Source: Rhizobium deserti
GTDB lineage: Bacteria; Pseudomonadota; Alphaproteobacteria; Rhizobiales; Rhizobiaceae
DNA length: 64,000 bases
Reading direction: 5' to 3'
NCBI RefSeq assembly: GCF_004358025.1
Contig: NZ_SMTL01000002.1
Span: 1,093,939 to 1,157,938 of the forward strand
This document shows positions 20,265 through 30,935 of this stretch, in pieces. The first letter of the stretch is position 1; each line of letters begins with the position of its first letter. The notes beneath the pieces were generated by a model. That model worked only from the letters and a program-made list of their open reading frames with translations, was not told where the DNA came from and did no database searches. The translations under genes were made by a program, and so were the position numbers.

Positions 20265-21215
20265 ATGTCCGCGCCACTTGATATCGACCAGTTGCATACT
20301 TTCGCCGCCATCGTGGATACGGGCAGCTTCACCAAGGCTGCGGATCGCGTGTTCAAGACGCAGTCGGCAGTGTCCATGCAGATGCGCCGCCTGGAAGAGC
20401 GCGTCGGCAAGCAGCTGTTTGCCAAGGACGGGCGCGGCAACCGGCTGACCGCCGAGGGTGAAAAGCTGCTGAACTATGCGCGGCGTATTATCCGGCTGAA
20501 CAATGAAGCCATTGCGGCCTTCGACGACAACCGCCTGGAAGGCACGCTACGCATCGGCACGCCGGACGATTACGCCGACCGCTATATGCCAGAGATCATC
20601 GGCAGGTTCGCCAAGACCCATCCCAATGTCGAGCTCTATATCGTTTGCGAGCCGTCGGTGAGCCTTGCCGAGAAAATGGCGCGCGGTGAGCTGGACATCG
20701 CCCTCGTTACACACAATCCCCGCCAGCGCATTTCCGACGTCATGCGGACCGAGCCGCTCTGCTGGGTTGGCTCGGCCAATCATCCCTTAAAGGATGATGC
20801 GCCCGTGCCGCTTGCCGTCGGTCGGCGCGACTGCCTGTGGCGGCAGCTGGCCTGCTCGGCGCTCGATGCATCCGGCCGGGAGTATCAGGTTCTGTTCACC
20901 AGCTGGTCGTCGACTGTGGTCGCGTCCGCCGTTCTGGCCGGCATGGCGGTTTCCGTCCTGCCTGAATCGGCTCTGCGAACCGGCATGAAGGTGCTGACTT
21001 CGGCGGACGGTTTCCCGCCGCTGCCGCCGGTCCAGATCGGCCTGATGAAGCGCCCCGGCCTGTCGCCGTCGCTGATGAACGCGATCACCGACCATATCAC
21101 CGCCTGCCTCGACAATATTTCTCCGGCAGTCATTCCGGATGATCTCGACGGCGATTCCAAGGCGTTTGCAAGATTGTCGCGACCGCGCCTCACCCAGGTG
21201 ATGCCGGGCTGGTGA
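20265..21215 (+). CDS. LysR family transcriptional regulator
   Basis: A 316-residue LysR-type regulator. The N-terminal winged helix-turn-helix (residues about 8-67: LHTFAAIVDTGSFTKAADRV and TQSAVSMQMRRLEERVGKQL) is followed by the effector-binding domain starting at LRIGTPDDYADRYMP. The inducer is unknown. LysR proteins often control a divergent gene; here that is the DUF1127 gene about 200 bases away. It has no OxyR-type cysteine pair. Confidence 0.85.
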   Translation: MSAPLDIDQLHTFAAIVDTGSFTKAADRVFKTQSAVSMQMRRLEERVGKQLFAKDGRGNRLTAEGEKLLNYARRIIRLNNEAIAAFDDNRLEGTLRIGTPDDYADRYMPEIIGRFAKTHPNVELYIVCEPSVSLAEKMARGELDIALVTHNPRQRISDVMRTEPLCWVGSANHPLKDDAPVPLAVGRRDCLWRQLACSALDASGREYQVLFTSWSSTVVASAVLAGMAVSVLPESALRTGMKVLTSADGFPPLPPVQIGLMKRPGLSPSLMNAITDHITACLDNISPAVIPDDLDGDSKAFARLSRPRLTQVMPGW

Positions 21216-21236
21216 ACGATTTGCGGCTATAGGCGG

Positions 21237-21515
21237 TTACCCGGCTTTGCGCGCACGCATATAGGCGCGAAGAACATTCTGCATCTTCGTCAGATGCCCC
21301 TTACCGTTGGTTTCCTCATAGAAGAAGTCGAAGACCTCGTTTTCGATCTTGAGATGAACGGAGCGCTTTTCGGGGGACACGAGTTCCGCCTTGGCCCAAA
21401 ATTCGGCGCCGAGATCCTCCGCTTCGACCGCGGAGGATCGAGATGCCACCTTACCTGTGTCCTTCATCGCCCGGATCTCTGCGAGCGAGGCTTTCCTGAT
21501 ATCTTGATCGGTCAT
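21237..21515 (-). CDS. brnA: BrnA-type antitoxin
   Basis: A 92-residue protein with the BrnA layout: helical N terminus, then a ribbon-helix-helix DNA-binding part at the C terminus (EVFDFFYEETNGKGHLTKMQNVLRAY in register, with the usual G-x-G-x-x-x-x-M-x-x-V-L-R-x-Y pattern). BrnA neutralises BrnT and represses the operon as a dimer. The gene starts inside the end of brnT (65-base overlap), in the usual toxin-first order. Confidence 0.85.
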   Translation of the reverse strand: MTDQDIRKASLAEIRAMKDTGKVASRSSAVEAEDLGAEFWAKAELVSPEKRSVHLKIENEVFDFFYEETNGKGHLTKMQNVLRAYMRARKAG

Positions 21516-21753
21516 TCCGACTTCCTTTCCATGCGGTGATCAGTCGCCTGACATTGTTGCGATCGGTCGTAACAACGATGAAGCATTCGTCGTCAACTAC
21601 GCCGAGCGAAACATAGCGAATCTCGCCATAATCAGCCCTGTCGTCTGTGCGTGTCAGCACCGGTCCTTCGAATATCAAAGCCGCATATAGAATATCGACC
21701 CCGCGCTCGCGAAGCACCTGCTGCCGTTTGGTCTCGTCCCATTCGAACTCCAC
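21451..21753 (-). CDS. brnT: BrnT-type toxin
   Basis: A 100-residue BrnT ribonuclease toxin of the RelE-like fold: N-terminal EFEWDETKRQQVLRERGVD, middle RADYGEIRYVSLGVVDDEC and C-terminal RLITAWKGSRNDRSRYQES, the family I-S-A-R-x-x-x-x-x-E-x-x-x-Y region. The GTG at 21753 is the preferred start because CGGAG lies about 9 bases before it and homologues begin with this strand; the open frame extends to 21834. The usual Arg in I-S-A-R-R is here A-W-K-G-S-R, a small departure. Confidence 0.82.
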   Translation of the reverse strand: MEFEWDETKRQQVLRERGVDILYAALIFEGPVLTRTDDRADYGEIRYVSLGVVDDECFIVVTTDRNNVRRLITAWKGSRNDRSRYQESLARRDPGDEGHR

Positions 21754-21790
21754 CGCAAGCTGCTCCGACTGGAGTAGATAATATACAAAA

Positions 21791-21798
21791 GTGTACAC
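21791..21798. promoter_or_regulatory. Palindrome in the brnT promoter region
   Basis: GTGTACAC is a perfect 8-base palindrome about 38 bases before the brnT start, next to the A/T-rich stretch read on the minus strand as TTGTATATTAT, a possible -10 region. It is a plausible BrnA operator half-site pair; short enough to be chance. Confidence 0.35.
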
Positions 21799-21820
21799 GT
21801 TCGGTGGACATACGCAATAA

Positions 21821-21847
21821 AAAAGCCGGGACAAAATCCCGGCTTTT
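21821..21847 (-). terminator. Bidirectional intrinsic terminator after katA
   Basis: AAAAGCCGGGA (21821-21831) pairs perfectly with TCCCGGCTTTT (21837-21847) around a CAAAA loop, and both sides carry A/T tracts. It ends the katA transcript on the minus strand 20 bases after the stop, and insulates brnTA from katA. Confidence 0.9.
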
Positions 21848-21867
21848 CTTGTCGCATATACGGCTGC

Positions 21868-23361
21868 TTATTCGGCGGCCGTCGGCGTCGCGCTGATCGT
21901 GTCGACCTTGTAGCCGTGCTGGCTTTCGAGAGCTGCACGGACGCCTGCCTCGTAATCCTCGTGGATCATCTTGAAGTGGGCGAGCTGGCGCTCGACGATG
22001 ACACCCGGGACGCCGCCCATCGCGGCCGCGATGTTGGAGAAGAGGCGACCCTTCTGATCGGCGTCGAACATATTGAACAGCGCCCGCGGCTGAGAATAGT
22101 CGTCATTGCCGTCGCGGTGGTTGTAGCGGCTCATGTCGCCGTCGATCTTGAGCGGCGGCTCCTTGGCCGAAGGCTGCTCGACCGGGCCATCGACGGAATT
22201 CGGCTCGTAATAGGCATCCGGATTGCCGGTTGCCAGACCGCCATACATGTTCATGCTGCCATCGCGGTGATAGTGATGAACCGGGCATTTCGGCTGGTTG
22301 ACCGGAATATGCTCATAATGGGTGCCGAGGCGGTAGCGGTGCGCATCCGCATAGGAGAAGACGCGGGCTTGCAGCACCTTGTCCGGCGAATGGCCGATAC
22401 CGGGGATGATGTTCGACGGCGAGAAGGCGGCCTGCTCGATTTCCGCAAAATAGTTCTCGGCGTTGCGGTTGAGCTCCATCGTGCCAATCTCGATCACCGG
22501 GAATTCGCCATGCGGCCAAACCTTGGTCAGATCGAAGGGATTGAAGGAGGTGGCTTCCGCCTGGGCCTCGGTCATGATCTGCACCTGGACGGTCCACTTC
22601 GGGAACTCGCCGCGGTCGATCGTGCCGAACAGCGCTTCCTGATAGCCCTCGCGGGTCTTGCCGATGATCTCTTCACCCCGCGCATTGGTATAGTGCTGGT
22701 GGCCCTGCTGGGTCTTGAAGTGGAATTTCACCCAGAAGCGTTCGCCGGCATCGTTCCAAAGCGAATAGGTATGCGAGCCGTAGCCGTTCATATGCATCGG
22801 GTCGACCGGCAGGCCGCGGTCCGACATCAGGATGGTAACCTGGTGCAGAGATTCAGGCGACAGGGACCAGAAATCCCACATGGCAGTTGCGGAGCGCATA
22901 TTGGTCTTCGGGTGGCGCTTCTGCGTGTGGATGAAGTCCGGGAACTTGTAGGGATCGCGGATAAAGAAAACCGGCGTGTTGTTGCCGACCAGATCCCAAT
23001 TGCCTTCTTCGGTGTAGAACTTCAATGCGAAGCCGCGAACGTCGCGTTCATGGTCGGCGGCACCCAGTTCGCCGGCAACGGTGGAAAAGCGCGCCAGCAT
23101 CGGCGTGGTTGCGCCAGGCTGCAGACACTTGGCCTTCGTATAACGGGAGATGTCGCCGGTGATCGACAGCGTGCCATAGGCGCCCCAGCCCTTGGCATGC
23201 ACGACGCGTTCCGGAATGCGCTCGCGGTTCTGATGGGCCAGCTTTTCCAGAAGCTGGTAATCCTGCAGCATGACGCCGCCGCGCGGGCCTGCCGTCATGG
23301 TGTTCTGGTTGTCCGGTACAGGCGCACCGGCGGTCGTCGTCAAAATAGGACGATCGGTCAT
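21868..23361 (-). CDS. katA: Monofunctional haem catalase
   Basis: KatA converts hydrogen peroxide to water and oxygen. The 497-residue protein is a small-subunit (clade 3) catalase. Signatures include [18 protein letters not shown] (active-site His) near residue 50, [19 protein letters not shown], and the haem-ligand motif [20 protein letters not shown] near residue 345. The start at 23361 follows GGGAG; an earlier in-frame start would add 20 non-homologous residues. It is divergent from oxyR, which probably controls it. Confidence 0.96.
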   Translation of the reverse strand: MTDRPILTTTAGAPVPDNQNTMTAGPRGGVMLQDYQLLEKLAHQNRERIPERVVHAKGWGAYGTLSITGDISRYTKAKCLQPGATTPMLARFSTVAGELGAADHERDVRGFALKFYTEEGNWDLVGNNTPVFFIRDPYKFPDFIHTQKRHPKTNMRSATAMWDFWSLSPESLHQVTILMSDRGLPVDPMHMNGYGSHTYSLWNDAGERFWVKFHFKTQQGHQHYTNARGEEIIGKTREGYQEALFGTIDRGEFPKWTVQVQIMTEAQAEATSFNPFDLTKVWPHGEFPVIEIGTMELNRNAENYFAEIEQAAFSPSNIIPGIGHSPDKVLQARVFSYADAHRYRLGTHYEHIPVNQPKCPVHHYHRDGSMNMYGGLATGNPDAYYEPNSVDGPVEQPSAKEPPLKIDGDMSRYNHRDGNDDYSQPRALFNMFDADQKGRLFSNIAAAMGGVPGVIVERQLAHFKMIHEDYEAGVRAALESQHGYKVDTISATPTAAE

Positions 23362-23430
23362 TAGTATCTCCCTCGATGGAAAAAATCCCCGGAGCCCGAG
23401 CGGGCTCAACGGATTGACCATCCCATTCGA

Positions 23431-23484
23431 GATCGATAATTTCCAATCGTATTTCTTTAAGATCTCGATCGGATAAAATTATCG
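23431..23484. promoter_or_regulatory. katA-oxyR intergenic region with CGAT/ATCG half-sites
   Basis: The 122 bases between the divergent starts contain spaced inverted half-sites: CGAT (23434-23437) with ATCG (23446-23449), and CGAT (23466-23469) with ATCG (23481-23484). OxyR tetramers bind several spaced inverted half-sites, so this is a candidate operator for both genes. It is a pattern reading, not a match to a proven consensus. Confidence 0.4.
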
Positions 23485-24383
23485 TGGTGACCCTGCGCCA
23501 GATGCGCTATTTCGAAGCGCTCGCATCCACAAGGCATTTTGGCCGCGCTGCCCAACAGGCACATATCAGCCAGCCAGCGCTGTCGGCGCAGATCATGGAC
23601 ATGGAGGAGCATCTCGGGGTCAAGCTCGTCGAGCGCAACCGCAACGGCGTGCTGCTGACGAAAAAGGGCGAGGACGTGCTGGCCAGCGTCCGGGTGATCC
23701 TAGGCGAGGTGGAGCGGCTGGAGCAGATGGCTCGCCACGACCGCGGTACGCTTGCCGGGCTGATCCGGATCGGCATCATCCCGACCGTCGCGCCTTATCT
23801 CGTGCCCCGCCTCATTCCCCATCTACGCAAGCATTATCCAGCCATTGAGATCGAGCTGAAGGAAGCGGTGACGGACCGGATGATCACCGAGCTTCTCGAC
23901 GGCCGGCTCGATGCGGTGATCGCCGCCTTGCCGGTGGAGGCGGAAAATATCGAAACCGAGCTCCTGTTCACCGACCGCTTCTATATGGCAATGGCGAGGA
24001 ACGACAGCGAGGTCCTGATGTCGCCGCTTGCGGAACATCAGGTGGATGCCGAGCGGCTGCTTCTGCTGGAAGAAGGCCATTGCCTGCGCGACCAGGCACT
24101 GGCCGTATGTGGCGTGGCCGGCAAACGCAGTCTCGTCAATTTCGGCGCCACTTCCATGGCGACCCTGCTGCAGATGGTGTCCCACGACATGGGCATGACG
24201 CTGATCCCGGAGATCGCCATCCGCACCGAGACCGCCCGCAACAATCTGAATATTGTACCTTTTGCGGATCCCGCGCCATGCCGCCAGATCGGCCTCGTCT
24301 GGCGAAAATCGAGCGGCCGTCCAGGGGACATGGCCGCTCTGGCAGAAGCGATCAAGGCTTGCGTGCCGGTGCAGGCAGACTAG
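23484..24383 (+). CDS. oxyR: Hydrogen-peroxide-sensing regulator OxyR
   Basis: A 299-residue LysR-type regulator with the N-terminal helix-turn-helix (RQMRYFEALASTRHFGRAA and ISQPALSAQIMDMEEHLGV). Cys200 and Cys209 (EEGHCLRDQALAVCG) match the redox pair Cys199/Cys208 of E. coli OxyR, so the protein should sense peroxide by disulfide formation. Divergent transcription from katA supports this. The start is a GTG (23484 or 23487). Its last codons overlap the convergent hydrolase gene by 4 bases. Confidence 0.93.
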   Translation: MVTLRQMRYFEALASTRHFGRAAQQAHISQPALSAQIMDMEEHLGVKLVERNRNGVLLTKKGEDVLASVRVILGEVERLEQMARHDRGTLAGLIRIGIIPTVAPYLVPRLIPHLRKHYPAIEIELKEAVTDRMITELLDGRLDAVIAALPVEAENIETELLFTDRFYMAMARNDSEVLMSPLAEHQVDAERLLLLEEGHCLRDQALAVCGVAGKRSLVNFGATSMATLLQMVSHDMGMTLIPEIAIRTETARNNLNIVPFADPAPCRQIGLVWRKSSGRPGDMAALAEAIKACVPVQAD

Positions 24384-25264
24384 GCGAGATATTTTTTAAA
24401 AAAGGCGGTGGTGCGGTTCCACGCCAGATCGGCCGCCGCCTTGTCGTAGCGCGCAGCCGACGTCTCGTTGTTGAAGGCGTGGTTGGCACCTTCGTAGATA
24501 TAGATCTCGAATGTCTTGCCGTTCTTTTCCAATGCATCACGATAGGCCGGAATCCCTGCATTGATGCGCTCGTCGAGGCCGCCGTAATGCAGCATCAGCG
24601 GAGCCTTGATGGACGGCACGTCTTGCGCCTTCGGTTGCGCACCGTAATAGGCGACCCCGGCACTGAGGTCCGGCGACCTGACGGCGAGATTATTGACGGC
24701 GCCGCCGCCCCAGCAGAAGCCGATCGCCCCGACCTTGCCATTGGCGCCGCTCCTCGCCGCCAGATAGACCCGGCTCGCTTCGCCATTGGCAGCGACTTCC
24801 TCCGGCTTGACGGCGGAAAACATCTGGCGGGCCTTATCCTCGTCGGCAGGTGTGCCGCCCTGCGGCGACAGGAAATCGACGGCCAGGGCATTGAAGCCTT
24901 CAAGTGCCACCCGCCGCGCAACGTCCTTGATGTGGCTGTTCAGCCCGCGGTTTTCATGGATAACGATGACGCTGCCTAAGGATCCCGCCGCCGTCTTCGG
25001 GCGGACCAGGTAACCCTTCATCGTGGCGCCGTTGGTGCCCGGATAGGCAACGTCCTCGCTGGTCAGCCGATCATCGGTGCTGGGGATGATGTCGGCCCTG
25101 GCACCACTGGCGGCAAGCATGGGCGCGATGGCAGCCGCTGCCGCGCCGGAGCCGGCCAGCGCGGTCAGACGCTCCATGAAGCGGCGGCGATCGAGATGAA
25201 GATGAGTGTAGTCGTCATAGGCGTTGATCATCGCCTGGGTGATCTTCGACTCTTCCTTGTCCAT
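24380..25264 (-). CDS. Dienelactone hydrolase family protein with Tat signal
   Basis: A 294-residue alpha/beta hydrolase. The N terminus carries a twin-arginine signal (LDRRRFMERLTALAGSG followed by an Ala-rich segment), so export as a folded protein is expected. The catalytic triad is visible: nucleophile Cys in IGFCWGGG, an Asp in the following strands, and His in EGANHAF. The family hydrolyses dienelactones and other esters; the substrate is unknown. It ends against oxyR. Confidence 0.87.
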   Translation of the reverse strand: MDKEESKITQAMINAYDDYTHLHLDRRRFMERLTALAGSGAAAAAIAPMLAASGARADIIPSTDDRLTSEDVAYPGTNGATMKGYLVRPKTAAGSLGSVIVIHENRGLNSHIKDVARRVALEGFNALAVDFLSPQGGTPADEDKARQMFSAVKPEEVAANGEASRVYLAARSGANGKVGAIGFCWGGGAVNNLAVRSPDLSAGVAYYGAQPKAQDVPSIKAPLMLHYGGLDERINAGIPAYRDALEKNGKTFEIYIYEGANHAFNNETSAARYDKAAADLAWNRTTAFFKKYLA

Positions 25265-25396
25265 GGCTCAGTTCCTCTCTCCTTTGTGTGAGAGAAACTA
25301 TAGCCAAGCAGCGGCACCCGGAGATGAAACATTCGGTGATCGGCGGCCCGCCGGCTACACATGTGCGTGAGCAGACGGGAGAACCCCTTGCTCCCG

Positions 25397-25816
25397 CTAG
25401 TTCAACGCCATCCAGACGGCGAGCCAGATCCACATGATCATCAGTGTGAAAAAACTCACCAGAAAGGCAGGACGGCGGTAGCGCAGCCGGTTGCTTGTCA
25501 AGTGCAGGTAGGAATGGGCATAGCGCGACAAGACGAAGAGCCAGGCGAGAGCGATCGTTGCGGCATTGTCGGCGGTCGAAACGTAGAGTGCCAGGCAGAC
25601 GGCGTAAAAAAGCACCGGCAGTTCGAACTGGTTCTTCAGGTTGTTGTGGACCAGCAGGCTTTCGAGGGGCTCCTGCCTGTTTTCGCGGAACTGTCCCGCT
25701 TCGGCGCTTCCCGCCCTGACGGCCGCAAAACGCCTTTTGGATAAGAGCCAGTAAAGAAAGAAGATCAGCGCGGCATGCGCGATCATCGGCCAAAGCATCG
25801 CCTCGGTGGTCAGCAT
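25397..25816 (-). CDS. MAPEG family membrane protein
   Basis: A 139-residue protein with four predicted membrane helices, the size and layout of MAPEG proteins (relatives of microsomal glutathione transferase). The conserved HNNLKNQFELPVLFYAVC stretch lies between helices 1 and 2. GGGGAGGA before the ATG at 25816 fixes the start; an open extension to 25870 has no ribosome site. Function in bacteria is poorly known. Confidence 0.8.
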   Translation of the reverse strand: MLTTEAMLWPMIAHAALIFFLYWLLSKRRFAAVRAGSAEAGQFRENRQEPLESLLVHNNLKNQFELPVLFYAVCLALYVSTADNAATIALAWLFVLSRYAHSYLHLTSNRLRYRRPAFLVSFFTLMIMWIWLAVWMALN

Positions 25817-25899
25817 CGATCCTCCCCATCCCCTCGAAAAATGCCGGATCGAGACCGACCCGGCATTCAAGTTTTATGACATGCAGGTCTCCGGCCTGA

Positions 25900-27420
<1,521 letters not shown>

Positions 27421-27512
27421 TCAAGGGCCGATGGATAGGTCCTGTCGTTCCGGCAATAATTGCTTGGAAGTTGGCGAGGGCTGGTAACACGTTCATGACA
27501 GGAAAGGAATAG

Positions 27513-27543
27513 CAAAACCCGGAGGCCAGAGCTTCCGGGTTTG
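27513..27543 (-). terminator. Intrinsic terminator for the metallo-hydrolase gene
   Basis: AAACCCGGA (27515-27523) pairs with TCCGGGTTT (27533-27541). On the minus strand the stem is followed by a TTTTGCT tract, about 20 bases after the MBL-fold gene's stop at 27564. Confidence 0.75.
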
Positions 27544-27563
27544 CATAGGTCTCACCGATCGGA

Positions 27564-28553
27564 TCAGATGTCGAACTGATAGCTCTTGGGCACGAAGCGG
27601 TAGCCGGTCTGCTGCTTTTCCGCATAGCCGACAGCCGGGAACGGCATGTGATAACCAAGGAAAGCCACTTTTTCGGTTGCGATCATGTCGAAGACCTTCT
27701 TTCGCGTGGCGGCCGCCTGCGCCTTGTCCATGTCGAAGCGGACTTCCCATTCCGGACGCTGCAGCGACAGGACATAATGATTGGCGGCATCTGCCGTCAG
27801 CACCAGGCGCTTGCCCTGCGACTCGATGTTGAAGATCAGGTGCCCCGGTGTATGCCCCGGCGCCAACATGGCAGTGATGCCGGACACCACTTCGCCGCCG
27901 TCCTTGAGGAAGGTCGTCTTCTCAGCCAGCGGCTTGACGTTGGCGAGAACGGCTTTCTGGTTGCCTTCCGCCGGCGTGCCGGCACGGGCGCCATCGGTCC
28001 AGAAATCATACTCCACCTGGCCGGCCAGGTAACGCGCCTTGGCAAAGGTCGGTTTTCCGCCGTCCATCAATCCGCCGATATGGTCACCATGCATATGGGT
28101 AATGACGACGGTGGAAATGTCCTCAGGCATGTAACCGGCGGCCGCCAGGCCTTCGATCAGCCGACCTCCCCCTTGCGCGCGGGCCGCTTCCCCAAGGCCG
28201 GTATCGAAGAGGACCACTTCGCTTCCCGTGTCGATCAGCGTCGGCGAGAAGCTGTTGACGAACTGGTCCGGCGGCAGGAAATTTTCCGTCAGAAGGCTGC
28301 CAACCGCTTCAGCCGGCTGGTTGGTGCCAAAGGTTTCCCCCGGCTTGCCGGAGGGCCGGGCACCGTCCTTGATGACCAGCACCTTGAACCCGCCCACCTT
28401 GAACTGGTGGATGTCCGGCGGCGTGACACGATCGATTGCCAGCTGCTTGTTCTCCTGCGCCATAGCCTGCCCGCTGATAATGGCCGGCGCGGCAAGGACC
28501 CCCAACCCGGCTGTGCCCAGCAGCGTCCTTCGTCCCATAGCCGATAATGTCAT
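27564..28553 (-). CDS. MBL-fold metallo-hydrolase with Tat signal
   Basis: A 329-residue metallo-beta-lactamase-fold protein. The zinc motif THMHGDHIGG near residue 160 gives H-x-H-x-D-H, and further ligands follow in LAPGHTPGH and in a late Asp/His (TADAANHY). The N terminus has a twin-arginine signal (GRRTLLGTAGLGVL, cleavage near AMA). It resembles quorum-quenching lactonase-like and general hydrolases; the substrate is unknown. GGGAGC precedes the ATG. It has its own terminator. Confidence 0.88.
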   Translation of the reverse strand: MTLSAMGRRTLLGTAGLGVLAAPAIISGQAMAQENKQLAIDRVTPPDIHQFKVGGFKVLVIKDGARPSGKPGETFGTNQPAEAVGSLLTENFLPPDQFVNSFSPTLIDTGSEVVLFDTGLGEAARAQGGGRLIEGLAAAGYMPEDISTVVITHMHGDHIGGLMDGGKPTFAKARYLAGQVEYDFWTDGARAGTPAEGNQKAVLANVKPLAEKTTFLKDGGEVVSGITAMLAPGHTPGHLIFNIESQGKRLVLTADAANHYVLSLQRPEWEVRFDMDKAQAAATRKKVFDMIATEKVAFLGYHMPFPAVGYAEKQQTGYRFVPKSYQFDI

Positions 28554-28740
28554 GACTTAAGCTCCCTCCGTTGATCGTGCAGCCCTCACACCGTGGCTTG
28601 GGCGCAAGATAGCGTATCTCCGGCCATGAAAATCCACGCTCACGCAGACGTGACCCGAATGTCGGAAAGGTGAAATTCATTCATTGGCATGGGGGAGCAA
28701 GAGGTTTAGGAGGGGCCATTCGCGCATTGCGGGCCTGTCC

Positions 28741-30165
28741 ATGAATCGCATCATTCCCCTGATCCTTGCCGTCGCGCTCTTCATGGAGCAGATGGACTCC
28801 ACGGTGATTGCCACGGCGCTGCCGACCATTGCCATTGACCTGGGCGTCAGCCCGATCACCCTGAAGCTGGCGCTGACATCCTACATGGTGGCGCTCGCCA
28901 TGTTCATACCGCTCAGCGGCTGGATGTCCGACCGGTTCGGCGCCAAGAAGATCTTCCGGCTGGCGATCATGGTCTTCGTGATCGGTTCGATCCTGTGCGC
29001 GATCTCCTCATCGCTCCTTCAGTTCGTGTTGTCGCGCTTCCTGCAGGGCATGGGCGGGGCCATGATGACGCCGGTCGGCCGGCTCGTCCTCTTGCGAACT
29101 ACCCAGCGCAGCGAACTCGTGTCCGCCATGGCGCTTCTCACCATTCCGGCTCTGGTCGGCCCCCTGACCGGACCGCCGATCGGTGGCTTCATCACCACCT
29201 ATTTCAGCTGGCACTGGATCTTCATCATCAATGTGCCGATCGGAATTCTCGGCATCTACCTTTCGGGCGTCTATCTGCCGGAGGTTCCGCCGACCAACCC
29301 GCCGAAAATGGATTGGGTCGGTTTCGCCTTGACTGCAATCGCCGCCGCCGGGGTGGTTTTCGGACTTTCCGTAATAGGACTTCCGGCCTTGCCGCCCGGG
29401 ATCGGGATCGGCGCCACCATTGCCGGCATTGCCGCCTGCCTGCTTTATCTGCGGCATGCGCGCTCGCATCCAGCGCCCATCCTCAACCTCAACATCTTCA
29501 ATGACAAGGCCTTTCGCGCCGCGACGACAGGCGGCACGCTGTTTCGCATTTCGACCGGGGCCATCCCCTTCCTGATGCCGCTGATGCTGCAGCTCGGCTT
29601 CGGCCTCAACCCGTTTCAGTCGGGTCTGATCACCTTTGCCGGGGCGCTGGGCGCATTGATGGTGAAATTCGTCGCCCGACGGGTCTTTGCCGCCACCGGC
29701 TTCAAGTTCACGCTGATCGCAGCGGGCGTTTGCGGCGCCGCCACCACGGTGGTCAACGGCTTCTTCACGCCGCAGACGCCGCATCTGCTGATCATCTTTT
29801 TCCTGCTGGTGGGCGGACTTTGCCGGTCCTTCTTCTTCACCGGTTCGAACGCGCTCAGCTATTCCGAGATCAGCGACGCGCAGGCGAGCCAGGCGACCTC
29901 GATCGCCTCAGTGCTGCAGCAAGTGAGCCTGGCGCTCGGCGTTGCCTTCGCAGCCTTCATTCTCGAAGCCTCCTCGGCGATCTCCGGCACGCATCTGCAG
30001 CTTGCCGATTTCCACCTCGCCTTTTTCCTAGTGGCGGCCCTGTCGCTGTTTTCCATCCTGCCGCTGATAAAGCTCGATCCCATGGCCGGCGCCGCCGTGT
30101 CCGGCTATCGCCGCCGCGGCACGGTCAAGGCCGGCCCGAAGCCGGAACCGGAGCCGGGCGAATAG
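28741..30165 (+). CDS. MFS drug efflux transporter, DHA2 type
   Basis: A 474-residue transporter with about 14 hydrophobic segments. The N terminus (FMEQMDSTVIATALPTIA) carries the D-x-T-I/V-V-N/A-x-A-L-P motif of DHA2 proton antiporters. Motif A appears as GWMSDRFGAKKIF, and motif C as IPALVGPLTGPPIGG. It probably exports toxic organic compounds from the cytoplasm. The ATG at 28741 has only a weak ribosome site. It is convergent with rlmE, with a 2-base gap. Confidence 0.88.
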   Translation: MNRIIPLILAVALFMEQMDSTVIATALPTIAIDLGVSPITLKLALTSYMVALAMFIPLSGWMSDRFGAKKIFRLAIMVFVIGSILCAISSSLLQFVLSRFLQGMGGAMMTPVGRLVLLRTTQRSELVSAMALLTIPALVGPLTGPPIGGFITTYFSWHWIFIINVPIGILGIYLSGVYLPEVPPTNPPKMDWVGFALTAIAAAGVVFGLSVIGLPALPPGIGIGATIAGIAACLLYLRHARSHPAPILNLNIFNDKAFRAATTGGTLFRISTGAIPFLMPLMLQLGFGLNPFQSGLITFAGALGALMVKFVARRVFAATGFKFTLIAAGVCGAATTVVNGFFTPQTPHLLIIFFLLVGGLCRSFFFTGSNALSYSEISDAQASQATSIASVLQQVSLALGVAFAAFILEASSAISGTHLQLADFHLAFFLVAALSLFSILPLIKLDPMAGAAVSGYRRRGTVKAGPKPEPEPGE

Positions 30166-30167
30166 CC

Positions 30168-30935
30168 TCAGGCTTCCGACGCAGGCTCGAGCTCAACCTC
30201 AGCCTCGACCCCGTCTTCGGCAGGGTCGTCAGAAGGCGTGGCGCTGCGTCCCTTGAAGTGCTTCGCGAGCAGGAACATTTCCACCGATTCCTGGCGCGAA
30301 GCACCCGGCTTGACGTGGATCACCTGCCGGAAATTCTGCTTCAGCATGGTCAGAAGCTCGCGTTCCGTGCCGCCCTGGAAAGTTTTGGCCAGAAAATGCC
30401 CGCCTTCGGCCAGCACCTCGACGGCGAAGTAAGCGGCAACTTCGCATAAGTGCATGGTGCGAAGATGGTCGGTCTTCTGATGCCCGGTGGTCGGAGACGC
30501 CATGTCGGACAGAACCACATCCGGCCTTCCGCCAATCGCCTCCTTCAGCTGACGCGGCGCATCGGGATCCAGAAAATCCAGCTGCAGGATGGTGACGCCC
30601 GGCAGCGGGGCCATTTCCAGGAAGTCGATTGCGGCGACGCGAATATCCTCATCCGTGGAGCGGGTCACATTGGCGGCGATCTGCGACCAGCTTCCCGGTG
30701 CCGCGCCAAGGTCGATGATCCGTCGCGCGCCCTTGAGGATTTGGTGTTTCTCATCGATTTCCAGAAGCTTGAAGGCGGCACGTGCCCGGTAACCCTCGAG
30801 CTTTGCCCGCTGCACATAAGGATCGTTGATATGGCGCTCCAGCCAGCGCCGAGACGACGCCTTGAGCTTGCCCTTCTTGACCCTCTGGCCGAGCTTGCGG
30901 CCGGTGCGATTGCTGCCTACGGGTGGTTTGGTCAT
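30168..30935 (-). CDS. rlmE: 23S rRNA (uridine-2552-2'-O)-methyltransferase
   Basis: RlmE (FtsJ/RrmJ) methylates U2552 in the ribosomal A-loop. The 255-residue protein has the SAM motif [15 protein letters not shown] and the K-D-K-E catalytic tetrad positions around [29 protein letters not shown] and [14 protein letters not shown]. An acidic C-terminal tail is extra. Its ATG overlaps the ppx/gppA stop (ATGA), so the two are translationally coupled. Confidence 0.94.
   Translation of the reverse strand: MTKPPVGSNRTGRKLGQRVKKGKLKASSRRWLERHINDPYVQRAKLEGYRARAAFKLLEIDEKHQILKGARRIIDLGAAPGSWSQIAANVTRSTDEDIRVAAIDFLEMAPLPGVTILQLDFLDPDAPRQLKEAIGGRPDVVLSDMASPTTGHQKTDHLRTMHLCEVAAYFAVEVLAEGGHFLAKTFQGGTERELLTMLKQNFRQVIHVKPGASRQESVEMFLLAKHFKGRSATPSDDPAEDGVEAEVELEPASEA

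Noticed and set aside
21916..23364. 482-codon open frame on the plus strand
   Set aside because: It is antisense to katA along its whole length; katA is certain.
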